NCBI RefSeq assembly: GCF_001940235.1
Contig: NZ_MJIE01000001.1
Location: 2,046,001-2,110,000, forward strand
DNA from: Hornefia porci
GTDB lineage: Bacteria > Bacillota > Clostridia > Peptostreptococcales > Anaerovoracaceae
DNA length: 64,000 nucleotides
Direction of reading: 5' to 3'
This document shows, in pieces, positions 24,240 to 32,702 of this stretch (within the stretch, counting starts at the first letter, position 1; every line of letters starts with the position of its first letter). The notes beneath the pieces were generated by a model. The model was not told the DNA's origin. It searched no databases and worked only from the letters and a program-made list of their open reading frames with translations. A program made the translations under genes and the position numbers.

Positions 24240-26528
24240 ATGAAACTGCCGGAAATACTTTGTTCCCTTGCGACGCGCGTGATTGTTATTTTCCTGCTTT
24301 GCAGTATACTGTACTTGGCGATTTTCATTACACTGTCCGCCTGGCAGACGAAGAATAAATCGGCGCAGTACAACAAAAACAACCTGCAGGAAATCACCAG
24401 GGAGAAAAGCCAGCTGATTTCTGCCGGCTTTACACAGATCGAAAACGACACGACGAATATGGGGATCTGGTACCAGAAGCTTTACCGGCAGTCCGGGGAG
24501 GAGATGTACAGCACGCTTCCGGACGGCTATCGGGTGAATCGGGACGGGACGATCACCCGGCTCCGCGACAGGAGTGTCAGCCGGACGCGGCAGAGCGCCA
24601 TCTATGTGGCGGGTACCGCGAAGAAGAGCGCCGCACTGTACCGCGACATCGCGATTTCAGAGCAGCTGGACGACGCCTTTGCCGAAGTGGTGAAAAACAA
24701 GGTGGTCACCTGGGCGTACCTGGTGGACAAAAATAACATCCTGCGCTGCAGCCCGTACAGCGATCTGAAGGCGCAGTTCGAGACGGATCATGACCAGCGC
24801 AGCGATCCATTCTATCTCGACGCCAGCGAGAAGAATGATCCCGACCGTGTGGCGGTGTGGACAAAGCCTTATTCGGACTATTTGCGGACAGGTTGGATGA
24901 TCACCTGCTCCTATCCGATTTACGATGAGAAGGATCGTTTCTACGGCGTCGTGTGCATCGACCTGTCGCTGAACAAGCTGATGAAGAGGTACTTCAGCGA
25001 TTTCTCTATCGGAGATACCGGCAGGATATACTGGCTGACAAAGGACGGCGGCATTTATTATCAGTCGGATATGAAGGATTCCGAGGAGCAGGGGGAAATT
25101 TTCTCCAAAAATATTTTTGAGAAGGGGGACGTGGGCTCCGCGAAGGAGAAGGCCATGCGCGAAGCGCTGAAGAGCGGCCGCGGTATTTACGAATACAGCG
25201 AGCGGCGCCGGGAAAAGATTTTGTTCTGCTCAAGAGTCAGCGACACGGACACCGTGCTTCTCATCGAAGTAAACAGAAGCGAGATCGTGCCCCGGAACCG
25301 CATCGACCTGCCCACCGTGCTGATCCTCATCCTCGTCACCATCCTGATGTCCTTCATCTTCCTGATGTGGCTGCGCTACAATTTCTCTCATCCGATGAAT
25401 GACCTGGTGGCCCGGGCCAACCGGATATCGGAGGGGGATTACAGCCTGATCCGGCGCGCCGCGGATGAGAGCGAGCTTCGGGAGATCCGCGACCTGGACC
25501 GGGCTTTTACCACTATGAACGCCAGGATTGAGGAGTATACCCGCTCGATTTCCAAGAGGAACAAAGAAATCAGCACGATTCTTGAGACTATCGAGGGCAC
25601 TCTGCTCATTGTCAACCGGAACGGGGAGGTCGTCGTTTCCTCCCGCGAATCGGAGTCGGTTTCGCCTGAAATCGTGATGAGGGAGCTGGAGAAGCTGCGG
25701 AAGGAACCTCATCCCCGGATGGATTCGGAGCAGATTATCCTGGGAAGCGAGGTGTACCGCAACACTTATTATCCGATCTGCGGCGAAGGCGGTGAACTGT
25801 CGGAGGTGGTCATCAGCAGCGACAAGGTGACCCAGAGCGTTCTTCTGGAAAAGGAAGTGCAGCAGATGGAGAAGATGGCGGGCATCGGTCAGTTCGCGGC
25901 TGCGATTGTCCACGAGCTTAAGAATCATCTTGCGGTGATGAAGGGCGCCGCGTACATTCTGAAGCTGGAGGGTGTGAACAAAGAGGAGGTCGGCCGCATC
26001 GAGCGCGCCGCAGACGAAGCGGAGAAGGTCATCTATACGCTGCTGGATTATTCCAGGGACGATGATGAGAGGATGGAGATGGTGCATGTGGGCACCTTCA
26101 TCCGGCAGATTCTTCTTCTCTCCAACAAAACCCTGATCCGGCAGAATATCGAGGTCATCGAGAATATCGACAGCAGCTGCTATATCCATATGGGAAGCCC
26201 CGAGGCTCTGAAGGTGATTCTGCAGAATATCATCATCAACGCCATCCAGGCGATCGGTGCGGACGGGCGCATCGAGATCGACTGCCGGCGGGACGGAGAT
26301 AATGTTGAGATTTCCGTGAAAGATGACGGAGAGCCGATACCGGCAGACCTGCGGGAGAAAATATTCGAGCCCTTTTATACCACAAAGGAAAACGGCAACG
26401 GCATCGGCCTGTGGATTACGAGGCGGCTGACGGATTCCCTGGGCGGAACAGTAACAGCGACAACCGACGAGAATTCAGTGACGGAATTCGACATCATCCT
26501 CCCGGTAAACACCCCGCAGGACAACTGA
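24240..26528 (+). CDS. Membrane sensor histidine kinase with Cache-type sensor
   Basis: 762 residues from the ATG at 24240, chosen for GGAGGG at 6-bp spacing; an upstream frame to 24135 lacks support. A first membrane helix (VIVIFLLCSILYLAIFITL), an extracellular region of about 320 residues resembling a double Cache domain, a second helix (LPTVLILILVTILMSFIFLMW), a HAMP linker, then a degenerate PAS-like stretch. The phospho-acceptor is H558 in IVHELKNHLAVMKG, followed by an ATPase domain (NIIINAIQA, FEPFYTTKENGNGIGL). It should phosphorylate the NtrC-type regulator at 26694 after sensing an external small molecule, probably related to the adjacent uptake genes. Confidence 0.9.
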   Translation: MKLPEILCSLATRVIVIFLLCSILYLAIFITLSAWQTKNKSAQYNKNNLQEITREKSQLISAGFTQIENDTTNMGIWYQKLYRQSGEEMYSTLPDGYRVNRDGTITRLRDRSVSRTRQSAIYVAGTAKKSAALYRDIAISEQLDDAFAEVVKNKVVTWAYLVDKNNILRCSPYSDLKAQFETDHDQRSDPFYLDASEKNDPDRVAVWTKPYSDYLRTGWMITCSYPIYDEKDRFYGVVCIDLSLNKLMKRYFSDFSIGDTGRIYWLTKDGGIYYQSDMKDSEEQGEIFSKNIFEKGDVGSAKEKAMREALKSGRGIYEYSERRREKILFCSRVSDTDTVLLIEVNRSEIVPRNRIDLPTVLILILVTILMSFIFLMWLRYNFSHPMNDLVARANRISEGDYSLIRRAADESELREIRDLDRAFTTMNARIEEYTRSISKRNKEISTILETIEGTLLIVNRNGEVVVSSRESESVSPEIVMRELEKLRKEPHPRMDSEQIILGSEVYRNTYYPICGEGGELSEVVISSDKVTQSVLLEKEVQQMEKMAGIGQFAAAIVHELKNHLAVMKGAAYILKLEGVNKEEVGRIERAADEAEKVIYTLLDYSRDDDERMEMVHVGTFIRQILLLSNKTLIRQNIEVIENIDSSCYIHMGSPEALKVILQNIIINAIQAIGADGRIEIDCRRDGDNVEISVKDDGEPIPADLREKIFEPFYTTKENGNGIGLWITRRLTDSLGGTVTATTDENSVTEFDIILPVNTPQDN

Positions 26529-26693
26529 ACGCTCGCCACGCTGCACGACAGTTTCCACACCCGGCGAGCGCGCCGCACGACGGCACCTCGCACGGCCTCT
26601 ACACGACGGCACTCACGCCTGGCGAGTGCGCCGTGAATGAACAGCGAAGGGACGACGAGTGACACGCCGCGGATGAGATAGGAGAAAAAAGAA
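26529..26693. other. GC-rich spacer between kinase and regulator with imperfect repeats
   Basis: Repeated fragments such as CGCACGACGGCAC and CTGGCGAGTGCGCCG recur. It is short enough for cotranscription of kinase and regulator. GGAGAAAAAAG precedes the regulator ATG. Confidence 0.6.
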
Positions 26694-28163
26694 ATGAAAA
26701 GCAATTCGATACTTCTGGTGGATGACGACCGGGAATTGCTTGGCGTCTATCAGAAAATATTCACACTGAAGGGATTTCAGGTGCAGACGGCGGACAACGG
26801 CTCCGCCGCGCTGAAGCTTATGTCGCGAGGCGGGATATCCGTGGTGATTCTGGATATTATCATGCCGAAAATGGACGGGATGGAGGTCCTTCTGCGGATT
26901 AAGGAAAACTGGCCCGCCACTGAGGTCATCATGCTGACGGCGGAGGGCTCTATCTCCGGCGCAGTGGATGCAGTGAAAAAAGGAGCCTACACATACTTTG
27001 TCAAACCGGCGGATATCGACGAGCTGATTGTGAATGTCACAAAGGCACAGGAGCTGGCGGAGGTCCGCAGGGAAAATCATCGCCTGAAGCAGCACATCGA
27101 CACGATATCGGTGACGAACCGTCTGATCGGGGAAAGCGACGCTGCCCGCAAAATGCGGGAGGAAGCGGTAACCATCGGGAGGACGATGGCGTCCGTACTG
27201 ATTACCGGAGAAAGCGGAACCGGAAAAGAAGTGATGGCGCACATGATTCATCAGTGCAGCGAGCGCGCCGACAAGCCCTTCGTCTCTGTCAACTGCGCCG
27301 CATTCAATGAAAACCTGATAGAAAGCGAGCTCTTCGGCAGTGAACGGGGAGCATACACCGGTGCGGAGAAGCGTCGCAAAGGGCGGTTCGAGATTGCCGA
27401 CGGCGGGACTATTTTCTTCGATGAGATTGGCGAGCTGAGTCTGAACATGCAGGCCAAGCTGCTGCGCGTGCTGCAGGAGAAAGCGTTTGAACGGGTCGGC
27501 GGAAGTGAGACAATCCAAAGCGATTTCCGTCTGATTTCCGCCACAAATGCAGATCTGAAGCAGGCGGTGGAAGAGGGCCGATTCCGCCTGGATCTTTATT
27601 ATCGCATCAACATTCTGCCCATCGAAATCCCGCCGCTGCGGACTCGGAAAGAGGACATTCCGCTTCTTGCCGTTTACTTCCTCGACCGCATCTCAAAAGA
27701 AATGAACCGTCGAATCGCCCCTCCGCCCGAAGCCCTGATGAACTGCCTGTGCAATTACGATTGGCCTGGCAACATCCGCGAGCTGCGCAACATTATCGAG
27801 CGCCTGGTCGTCATGGCAAAAGACGGCCGCGTCTCCGTATCTGACCTTCCGCCCGAAATCCGAACCGGGTCCGCAGTTTCAACAGGCGATAGCCGAGGCA
27901 TGCCAGCCGCTTCAACGGGCGATAGCCGAGGCATGCCAGCCGCCCCTCCGGACGACAGCCGAGGCATGCCGGTCACCTCGGCGAGCGGTCATCCCGTTGG
28001 GCACGAAGCTCTGCGGAGCGCCACACACAACTTTGAAAGAGATTATATCACCGAGGTGATGCGCCGCAATAGCTGGAACGTCACAAAGGCTGCCCGGGAA
28101 ATGAACATCGCCCGCAAGACACTCTACAAAAAACTCAACGACTACGGCATCAAATACCGGTAG
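26694..28163 (+). CDS. NtrC-type sigma-54 response regulator
   Basis: 489 residues. Receiver domain 1-120 with phospho-acceptor D54 (VVILDIIMPKMDG). AAA+ domain about 145-380: Walker A GESGTGKE, GAYTGA (a usual variant of the sigma-54 loop GAFTGA), Walker B FFDEIGEL, and the R-finger region RLDLYYRINILPIEIPPLR. C-terminal Fis-type HTH VTKAAREMNIARKTLYKKL. The linker before the HTH has about three in-frame copies of an 11-residue repeat containing DSRGMP. It should activate the sigma-54 promoter at 20337 with the kinase upstream. Confidence 0.93.
   Translation: MKSNSILLVDDDRELLGVYQKIFTLKGFQVQTADNGSAALKLMSRGGISVVILDIIMPKMDGMEVLLRIKENWPATEVIMLTAEGSISGAVDAVKKGAYTYFVKPADIDELIVNVTKAQELAEVRRENHRLKQHIDTISVTNRLIGESDAARKMREEAVTIGRTMASVLITGESGTGKEVMAHMIHQCSERADKPFVSVNCAAFNENLIESELFGSERGAYTGAEKRRKGRFEIADGGTIFFDEIGELSLNMQAKLLRVLQEKAFERVGGSETIQSDFRLISATNADLKQAVEEGRFRLDLYYRINILPIEIPPLRTRKEDIPLLAVYFLDRISKEMNRRIAPPPEALMNCLCNYDWPGNIRELRNIIERLVVMAKDGRVSVSDLPPEIRTGSAVSTGDSRGMPAASTGDSRGMPAAPPDDSRGMPVTSASGHPVGHEALRSATHNFERDYITEVMRRNSWNVTKAAREMNIARKTLYKKLNDYGIKYR
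27878..27980. repeat. 33-bp in-frame tandem repeat in the regulator linker
   Basis: About three copies of a 33-bp unit carrying GATAGCCGAGGCATGCC; the third copy is more diverged. It extends the AAA+-to-HTH linker by about 30 residues. Confidence 0.85.
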
Positions 28164-28302
28164 CCTGCGTCATCAGATTCCGGCAGCTTCCGCCATCAGA
28201 TGCCGGCGGCATCTTGACCGCCGGCAGTTTGTGCCATCAAATTACGGCAGTATCTTGACCGCCGGCAGCCTGAGTACAAAAAGATGTTCACAGTCATTCA
28301 TC

Positions 28303-28464
28303 CGCCGCCGACTGCGAAGGAACGCCCGCCGTCGGCTTATCCGCGGGCAGCACTGTCGCCGCCGACTGCGAAGGAACGCCCGCCGTCGGTCTATCCGCGG
28401 GCAGCACTGTCGCCGCCGACTGCGAAGGAACGCCCGCTGTCGGTCTATCCGCGGGCAGCACTGC
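28303..28464. repeat. 54-bp tandem repeat, three units
   Basis: Units at 28303-28356, 28357-28410 and 28411-28464, differing at only a few bases. Intergenic, but the unit is a multiple of three. Confidence 0.9.
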
Positions 28465-28712
28465 TGTCATCAGAAATCCCGGCTTCGGCGCGAGAGCGAT
28501 ACGGGTTTGACCGCGCGGGCGCCGTGCCATTACCGATCTGCTTGCGAGCGCCGAACAGATACGCCCGTGATGTGCCGCTGTTCGCACTTGAGTGGTTGAT
28601 GGGCGCATCGATGAGCCCGCGATGGGAGATGACGAAGAGAGAGCAGCCGACGAACTCGAAACGAAGCAATTCTCATGAGAGTCAATGACGAACTATGACT
28701 GGTGTTGGACTT

Positions 28713-29021
28713 CATATCGTAAATTAACGATTACAAACCCTCTTAAAAGGCCGTTATTTTGAAAATCTGCCACAAAACGCAAAAAAAACCAAAAATGTGG
28801 CAGAATGTGCGCTAAAAATTTACATATTTTACCATCATAACCAAAGAAATATACATGCAGACTAAATTTTGCGTTATATTTTTTATAAAATACGGTACGA
28901 ATGACTTATTTTCGATACTCTAATTTTGTAATATATGTTATACATATCAAAAACGCCATGAGATCTGCCACATTTCTCGAAAAAAACCAAAAATGTGGCA
29001 AGTCTGACCACTCTCTAACTC
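28713..29021 (+). repeat. Two-hairpin intergenic element, copy 2
   Basis: Left boundary CATATCGTAAATTAACGAT. Hairpin 1 arms CTGCCACA (28767-28774) and TGTGGCAG (28796-28803); hairpin 2 arms TGCCACATTT (28966-28975) and AAATGTGGCA (28991-29000); end TCTAACTC. Compared with copy 1 (11271-11569) the ends are conserved and the AT-rich core is unrelated. In copy 2 both hairpins read ACCAAAAATG, in copy 1 both read ATCAAAAATG. Confidence 0.8.
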
Positions 29022-29409
29022 AGAAATTAAAAAATGGGATCGAATAATAAAGATTTGCAGGCAGCAATTGATGAATCGGGGTTTATATGATTATCCTGAC
29101 TCAAATATCTTTCATTCGTATTGCTCTCGGTATTGCTCAACTCGCACTTTTACGTAGTTTGCCCATGACTTAGCCCGCGGCTCGCTGCTCGCCGTCACCA
29201 TTCGACACACCTTAGCCCGCGGTTCGCCGTCCGTCGGCACCGTTTGTTGATCCTTCGCCTGCGACATGTCACTCGTTGTTAACATGTCGCTCCTCTTCCG
29301 CCCACGACCCGCGGCTCGCCGCTCATCCGCTTGTCGGCGCTGCCGTCACCGTTTGCTGTACCTTCCCCTGCGGTCATTTGCAGGATCCGATTTACAAATT
29401 TTTTCAGCC

Positions 29410-29427
29410 GTAACAATTGTTACGGAT
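29410..29427 (+). promoter_or_regulatory. Perfect 18-bp palindrome upstream of the DUF1858-hemerythrin genes
   Basis: CCGTAACAATTGTTACGG, 206 bp before the DUF1858 start. GTAAC-N4-GTTAC symmetry suits a Crp/Fnr-family dimer. It may alternatively be a terminator stem, but the T-tract (ATTTCTTT) is broken and the preceding region is non-coding. Confidence 0.5.
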
Positions 29428-29517
29428 TTCTTTGCTGTCCTTCGCCATAATAGCATCAGAAGGTGAAAAGCGGAGCCCCCGCAGAGCCGGTGGATGCGGA
29501 CTTGCGAGAGATGAAGA

Positions 29518-29589
29518 GCAGAGCCTTCGCAAACAATGAAAGCGGAGCCTTCGCAGGTAATGAGGGCGGGACCTTCATGAACCGGGAAA
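29518..29589. repeat. 24-bp tandem repeat before DUF1858
   Basis: Three units (29518-29541, 29542-29565, 29566-29589) of the form GCGGAGCCTTCGCAGGTAATG, decaying at the right. It ends about 40 bp before the DUF1858 ATG. Confidence 0.75.
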
Positions 29590-29632
29590 TCGAAAAACCA
29601 AAATTTATAGCAGTATTGCAGGAGGTATAGAA

Positions 29633-29854
29633 ATGGATAATGTAATGAATGCGACGAAAGTGACAAAGGATATGCTGGTGGGGGATATTGTGGCGAATAT
29701 TCCGGGTGCGGCGGAGGCACTGATGAATGCGGGGATGCACTGTCTGGGGTGCCCGGCTTCTCAGAGTGAGTCGCTGGAGAACGCGAGCATGGTGCACGGG
29801 CTGGATCCGGATAGTGTTGTGGAAGCCGTAAACGCGGCGATTGCGGAGGCGTAA
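29633..29854 (+). CDS. DUF1858 redox-disulfide protein
   Basis: 73 residues, the full size of the DUF1858 family (hybrid-cluster-protein-associated redox disulfide domain). The conserved cysteine pair is in GMHCLGCPASQSESLE. AGGAGG precedes the ATG at 7-8 bp. Such proteins often accompany hemerythrins or the NO/hydroxylamine enzyme Hcp and may relay thiol redox state. It starts a tight three-gene unit with an unknown protein (2 bp later) and a hemerythrin. Confidence 0.85.
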   Translation: MDNVMNATKVTKDMLVGDIVANIPGAAEALMNAGMHCLGCPASQSESLENASMVHGLDPDSVVEAVNAAIAEA

Positions 29855-29856
29855 CG

Positions 29857-30450
29857 ATGAGTGCATTTTTGGGACCGATTCATTATTGGCTTTATAACAA
29901 AATCAAGGTTCAGGAGGATCTGACGGCAGCGATTGCGGAAGCCGGCAGCCGGAACGGATGGGCGGCGCTGAAGGACGGCAGACTGAAGGCGGAGTGTGTG
30001 GACAATGACCTGGCGCCGCTGGAAACGCAGATCGACACCGCAAACATTCACGGATGGCTGCAGGCCCGGATTGATGATGCGGAAGCGCGGTATGCCAGGC
30101 TGGTTACGGAAATACTGAAACAGGAGCCGCGCCTGGAGGAAATCACAGAGGCTGCATTTTTGTACGGGAAAAGCCTCCGCACGACGACGGAAACCGCCAT
30201 GGATGCGTATCGCCTGCTGGACGAGTCGCTGCTGGACGGAATGCCCTGCGACAATGTCAATCAGGTGACGCAGAACGACGCCGGGGACTTCCGCTGGCAG
30301 CGCACCGCGGACCTTCACGGTAAGTACTGGACGGATCCTGCCGCGCCGCCGGACGTCTACTACCGGATTCGCGAGGCCATGATCCGCGGGATGCTGGAAG
30401 ACACCGGATTTGATTTTGTTGACGAGGGCGGCAGCTGCCGCATCGCATAG
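29857..30450 (+). CDS. Conserved-looking protein of unknown function in the DUF1858-hemerythrin unit
   Basis: 197 residues, acidic and mostly helical by composition, with no membrane segment or signal peptide. It begins MSAFLGPIHYWLYNKI and contains ALKDGRLKAECV, RLLDESLLDGMPCDNVN and EDTGFDFVDEGGSCRIA. I do not recognise a family. It starts 2 bp after DUF1858, with GCGGAGG as ribosome site inside that gene, and is followed 13 bp later by the hemerythrin. The position implies a shared redox or NO/O2-related role, which is inference only. Confidence 0.7.
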   Translation: MSAFLGPIHYWLYNKIKVQEDLTAAIAEAGSRNGWAALKDGRLKAECVDNDLAPLETQIDTANIHGWLQARIDDAEARYARLVTEILKQEPRLEEITEAAFLYGKSLRTTTETAMDAYRLLDESLLDGMPCDNVNQVTQNDAGDFRWQRTADLHGKYWTDPAAPPDVYYRIREAMIRGMLEDTGFDFVDEGGSCRIA

Positions 30451-30463
30451 TAGGAGGAGAGTT

Positions 30464-31036
30464 ATGTACGCGACAGATGTGATGGTGGAGGAGCACAAAA
30501 ACATCAACTATATGCTGCGGGTGATTCGGGAGATCTGCTGCGGAATCCTGGAGGGCGCGCCGGTTGATGCGGACGAACATCGGAGGATTATTGATTTTGT
30601 GCGGAACTACGCCGATCGTTATCATCACGGGAAGGAGGAAAAGTTTCTTTTTCCTGTTATGGAGAGCAGACTGGGGGTTCCGGGACAAAGTCTGATTCGC
30701 CACGGCATGCTGGTGGAGCACGATCTGGGACGCGCCCATGTGGCCGACTGGGAGAATGCGCTGGAGCTTTATGAGAAGGAGCCCCTGACCACGCACAAGC
30801 TGGATATTCTGACCGGCGCGATGGGTTACGCCGACCTCCTTCAGCGGCATACCGAGAAGGAGAACAATGTGGTTTATCCCTACGGCGAGGCGCACCTTCC
30901 CGCTGACGACAAAGCCGTAATTGACGGGCAGGCCCGGGAATTTGAGGCCCTGCCGGAGTCAGAGGACGTTCGCGAAAAACATCTGACGTTCCTGAGAGAA
31001 ATGATGGAAAAGTACGGAGTAGAATACAGCCGGTAA
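30464..31036 (+). CDS. Hemerythrin-domain protein
   Basis: 190 residues. The diiron ligands of a hemerythrin HHE fold are visible in order: EEHKNI, ADRYHHGKEEKFLFP, HGMLVEHDLGR and HTEKENNVVYP. AGGAGGAG precedes the ATG at 30464; an upstream in-frame start to 30410 would overlap the previous gene and is rejected. These proteins bind O2 or NO or handle iron. With DUF1858 upstream a nitrosative/oxidative stress function is likely. A strong terminator follows. Confidence 0.88.
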   Translation: MYATDVMVEEHKNINYMLRVIREICCGILEGAPVDADEHRRIIDFVRNYADRYHHGKEEKFLFPVMESRLGVPGQSLIRHGMLVEHDLGRAHVADWENALELYEKEPLTTHKLDILTGAMGYADLLQRHTEKENNVVYPYGEAHLPADDKAVIDGQAREFEALPESEDVREKHLTFLREMMEKYGVEYSR

Positions 31037-31131
31037 CGTACAAGACCGGCAGCGCCTATGGTCGCCGTTGTCTGTGACTGGCGACAGCGACATCCACGCC
31101 GCCGACATCCGAGGCCGATAACGTACACAAT

Positions 31132-31162
31132 CTGTGGCAGACAATCTGCCGCAGTTTTTTTT
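31132..31162 (+). terminator. Rho-independent terminator of the hemerythrin unit
   Basis: CTGTGGCAGA, loop CAA, TCTGCCGCAG (one G-U pair), then eight T. Confidence 0.9.
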
Positions 31163-31270
31163 GTTCAGGCTTCATGACTGAATATCCTTTTTCGCTTCTG
31201 CACCCGGTTCGTCATCGGACAATGTGTCGGTGCCCGTCTCCCCTGAATCAGGTCGATCTGCTGCGGAACG

Positions 31271-31342
31271 CTCAGAACCCGGAGGCGAACAACACTCAGA
31301 GCGCGGAGGCGAACAACACTTAGAGCCCGGAGGCGAACTTCG
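31271..31342. repeat. 24-bp tandem repeat, three units
   Basis: Units 31271-31294, 31295-31318 and 31319-31342, of the form CTCAGAGCGCGGAGGCGAAC. Intergenic, directly before the promoter at 31345. Confidence 0.88.
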
Positions 31343-31344
31343 TA

Positions 31345-31373
31345 TTGAATCCGGCGGTGAGTGCGTGTAGAAT
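31345..31373 (+). promoter_or_regulatory. Sigma-A promoter of the OYE-family gene
   Basis: TTGAAT (31345-31350), 17 bp, TAGAAT (31368-31373). Confidence 0.6.
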
Positions 31374-31429
31374 ATTGGTAGAATTACAGTCTTGAGAGCG
31401 AAAGGATGCCGGAGCAGAAGGAGACCGGA

Positions 31430-32569
31430 ATGGGGAAATTCAGCAATTTGGAAAAGTCATTAAAGATCGGGGAACTTACGTCCCGAAACCGGTTTTGTGT
31501 ACAGCCGATGGAATGCTGTGACGCAGAGGAGGACGGGAATGTTTCGGCTCGCGCGCTGAAACGATACGCCCGGTACTGCGACGGCGGGGCCGGAGCTGTT
31601 GTGATTGAGTCTGTGACACTGCAGTATGCCAGCAGGAGTACGCGCCGCCAGCTGCTGCTGAATGTCCACGACCCCGTGAACCGAAGAGGATGGGAGGATT
31701 TCTTCCGGACACTGAAAATTCTTCATCCCGGTACAGTGCTCATCATGCAGCTGAATCATGCGGGCGAATATTCCTCTGACGAGTGGTCAGAGCGGGTTTG
31801 TGTCAAGCCGAAGGAGGGCTTCGGAGGCCGGCAGATCGATGCGGAATATGTTGACGGCGTGATTCGGGATTATATAGAAGCCGCGGATTTTTTGTACCGG
31901 ATCGGATGCGACGGAGTGGATCTGAAATTCTGTCACGGATATCTGGGTTCACAGATCCTGCGACCATATAATGACCGGAAGTGGAAGTACGGCGGAAGCT
32001 GGGAGAACCGCAGCCGGTTTGCATTCGATATGTGTGCGGAGATACGGCGCAGAATTCCGGACCATCGTTTCCTGGTCGGCGCCAAGATTTCCGTAGTCGA
32101 AGGGATCTGGCAGGGTCAGGGGAATCGCGGAAATGAAACCGATGTGACGGAGTCCGTCGCTTTGTGTCGGGGGCTTGAAGAGCGCGGAGCCGATTTCATT
32201 ATTGAATCGCTGGGAGCTGCCAGAGAACGATGGGATCTTATGGCGCCGAATCACGGCTGTCCGGAACACGTCTGGCTTCATGTGGCGGCCGCTCAGGCGA
32301 TCCGGAACGCATTGAAACCGGAGACCGCGGTTGTCTGCGGAGGACTTTCGGTGCTGGGCAGAGATTACGGGAAAATTACGGACTTCTGCATAGGCGACGG
32401 AATGTTTGATATGGCGGCAATCGGGCGACAGGTTCTGGCGGATCCGGATTTCCCGGCGAAGCTTCTGAGCGGGAGAGCGGCGGAGATTAACTATTGCAGA
32501 TGCTGCGACGCCTGCGGCGAGCTTCTGATTCGGCAGAAGCCGACCTGGTGTATCTACAGCAGACTTTGA
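31430..32569 (+). CDS. Old-yellow-enzyme-family NADH:flavin oxidoreductase, single-domain with Fe-S loop
   Basis: 379 residues from the ATG at 31430, chosen because AAGGAG lies 6 bp upstream; the ATG at 31406 has poor spacing. An FMN TIM-barrel of the 2,4-dienoyl-CoA reductase/OYE type: NRFCVQPMEC, IMQLNHAGEY, GCDGVDLKFCHGYL, ADPDFPAKLL. The C-terminus keeps a cysteine cluster (CRCCDACGELL ... WCIY) like the 4Fe-4S loop of that group but lacks the FAD/NADH domain of the long (about 650-residue) enzymes. A separate reductase would have to supply electrons. It probably reduces an unsaturated carbonyl or acyl-CoA; the substrate is unknown. Confidence 0.85.
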   Translation: MGKFSNLEKSLKIGELTSRNRFCVQPMECCDAEEDGNVSARALKRYARYCDGGAGAVVIESVTLQYASRSTRRQLLLNVHDPVNRRGWEDFFRTLKILHPGTVLIMQLNHAGEYSSDEWSERVCVKPKEGFGGRQIDAEYVDGVIRDYIEAADFLYRIGCDGVDLKFCHGYLGSQILRPYNDRKWKYGGSWENRSRFAFDMCAEIRRRIPDHRFLVGAKISVVEGIWQGQGNRGNETDVTESVALCRGLEERGADFIIESLGAARERWDLMAPNHGCPEHVWLHVAAAQAIRNALKPETAVVCGGLSVLGRDYGKITDFCIGDGMFDMAAIGRQVLADPDFPAKLLSGRAAEINYCRCCDACGELLIRQKPTWCIYSRL

Positions 32570-32672
32570 CGCGGCATGACAGCGCGCGTCGTGAGGAACA
32601 AAGGAAGGTCCGCGGATTTTGTCTGCGCGGCGCCTCTGCGGATATCGACGCCCGGCATGACAGCGCGCGTCG
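32567..32672. repeat. Two copies of a 19-bp sequence 81 bp apart
   Basis: GGCATGACAGCGCGCGTCG occurs near 32573 and 32654, in the gap between the OYE-family gene and galK. Confidence 0.8.
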
Positions 32673-32702
32673 CACAGCGGGAAGGAACGGAAGGAGAAGG
32701 GC

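Larger units (their letters stand above)
28164..29632. other. 1.5-kb non-coding region between the regulator and DUF1858
   Basis: It contains a 54-bp tandem array (28303-28464), copy 2 of the two-hairpin element (28713-29021), GC-rich imperfect repeats around 29170-29330 (CCCGCGGCTCGCCG-like), an 18-bp palindrome (29410-29427) and a 24-bp array (29518-29589). Frames here follow the repeats and I call no gene. Confidence 0.7.

Noticed and set aside
28303..28464. CRISPR array
   Set aside because: The three 54-bp units are contiguous with no unique spacers, and no cas gene is in the window.
30410..30463. Upstream extension of the hemerythrin frame
   Set aside because: It overlaps the preceding gene and lacks a ribosome site, whereas the ATG at 30464 has AGGAGGAG.
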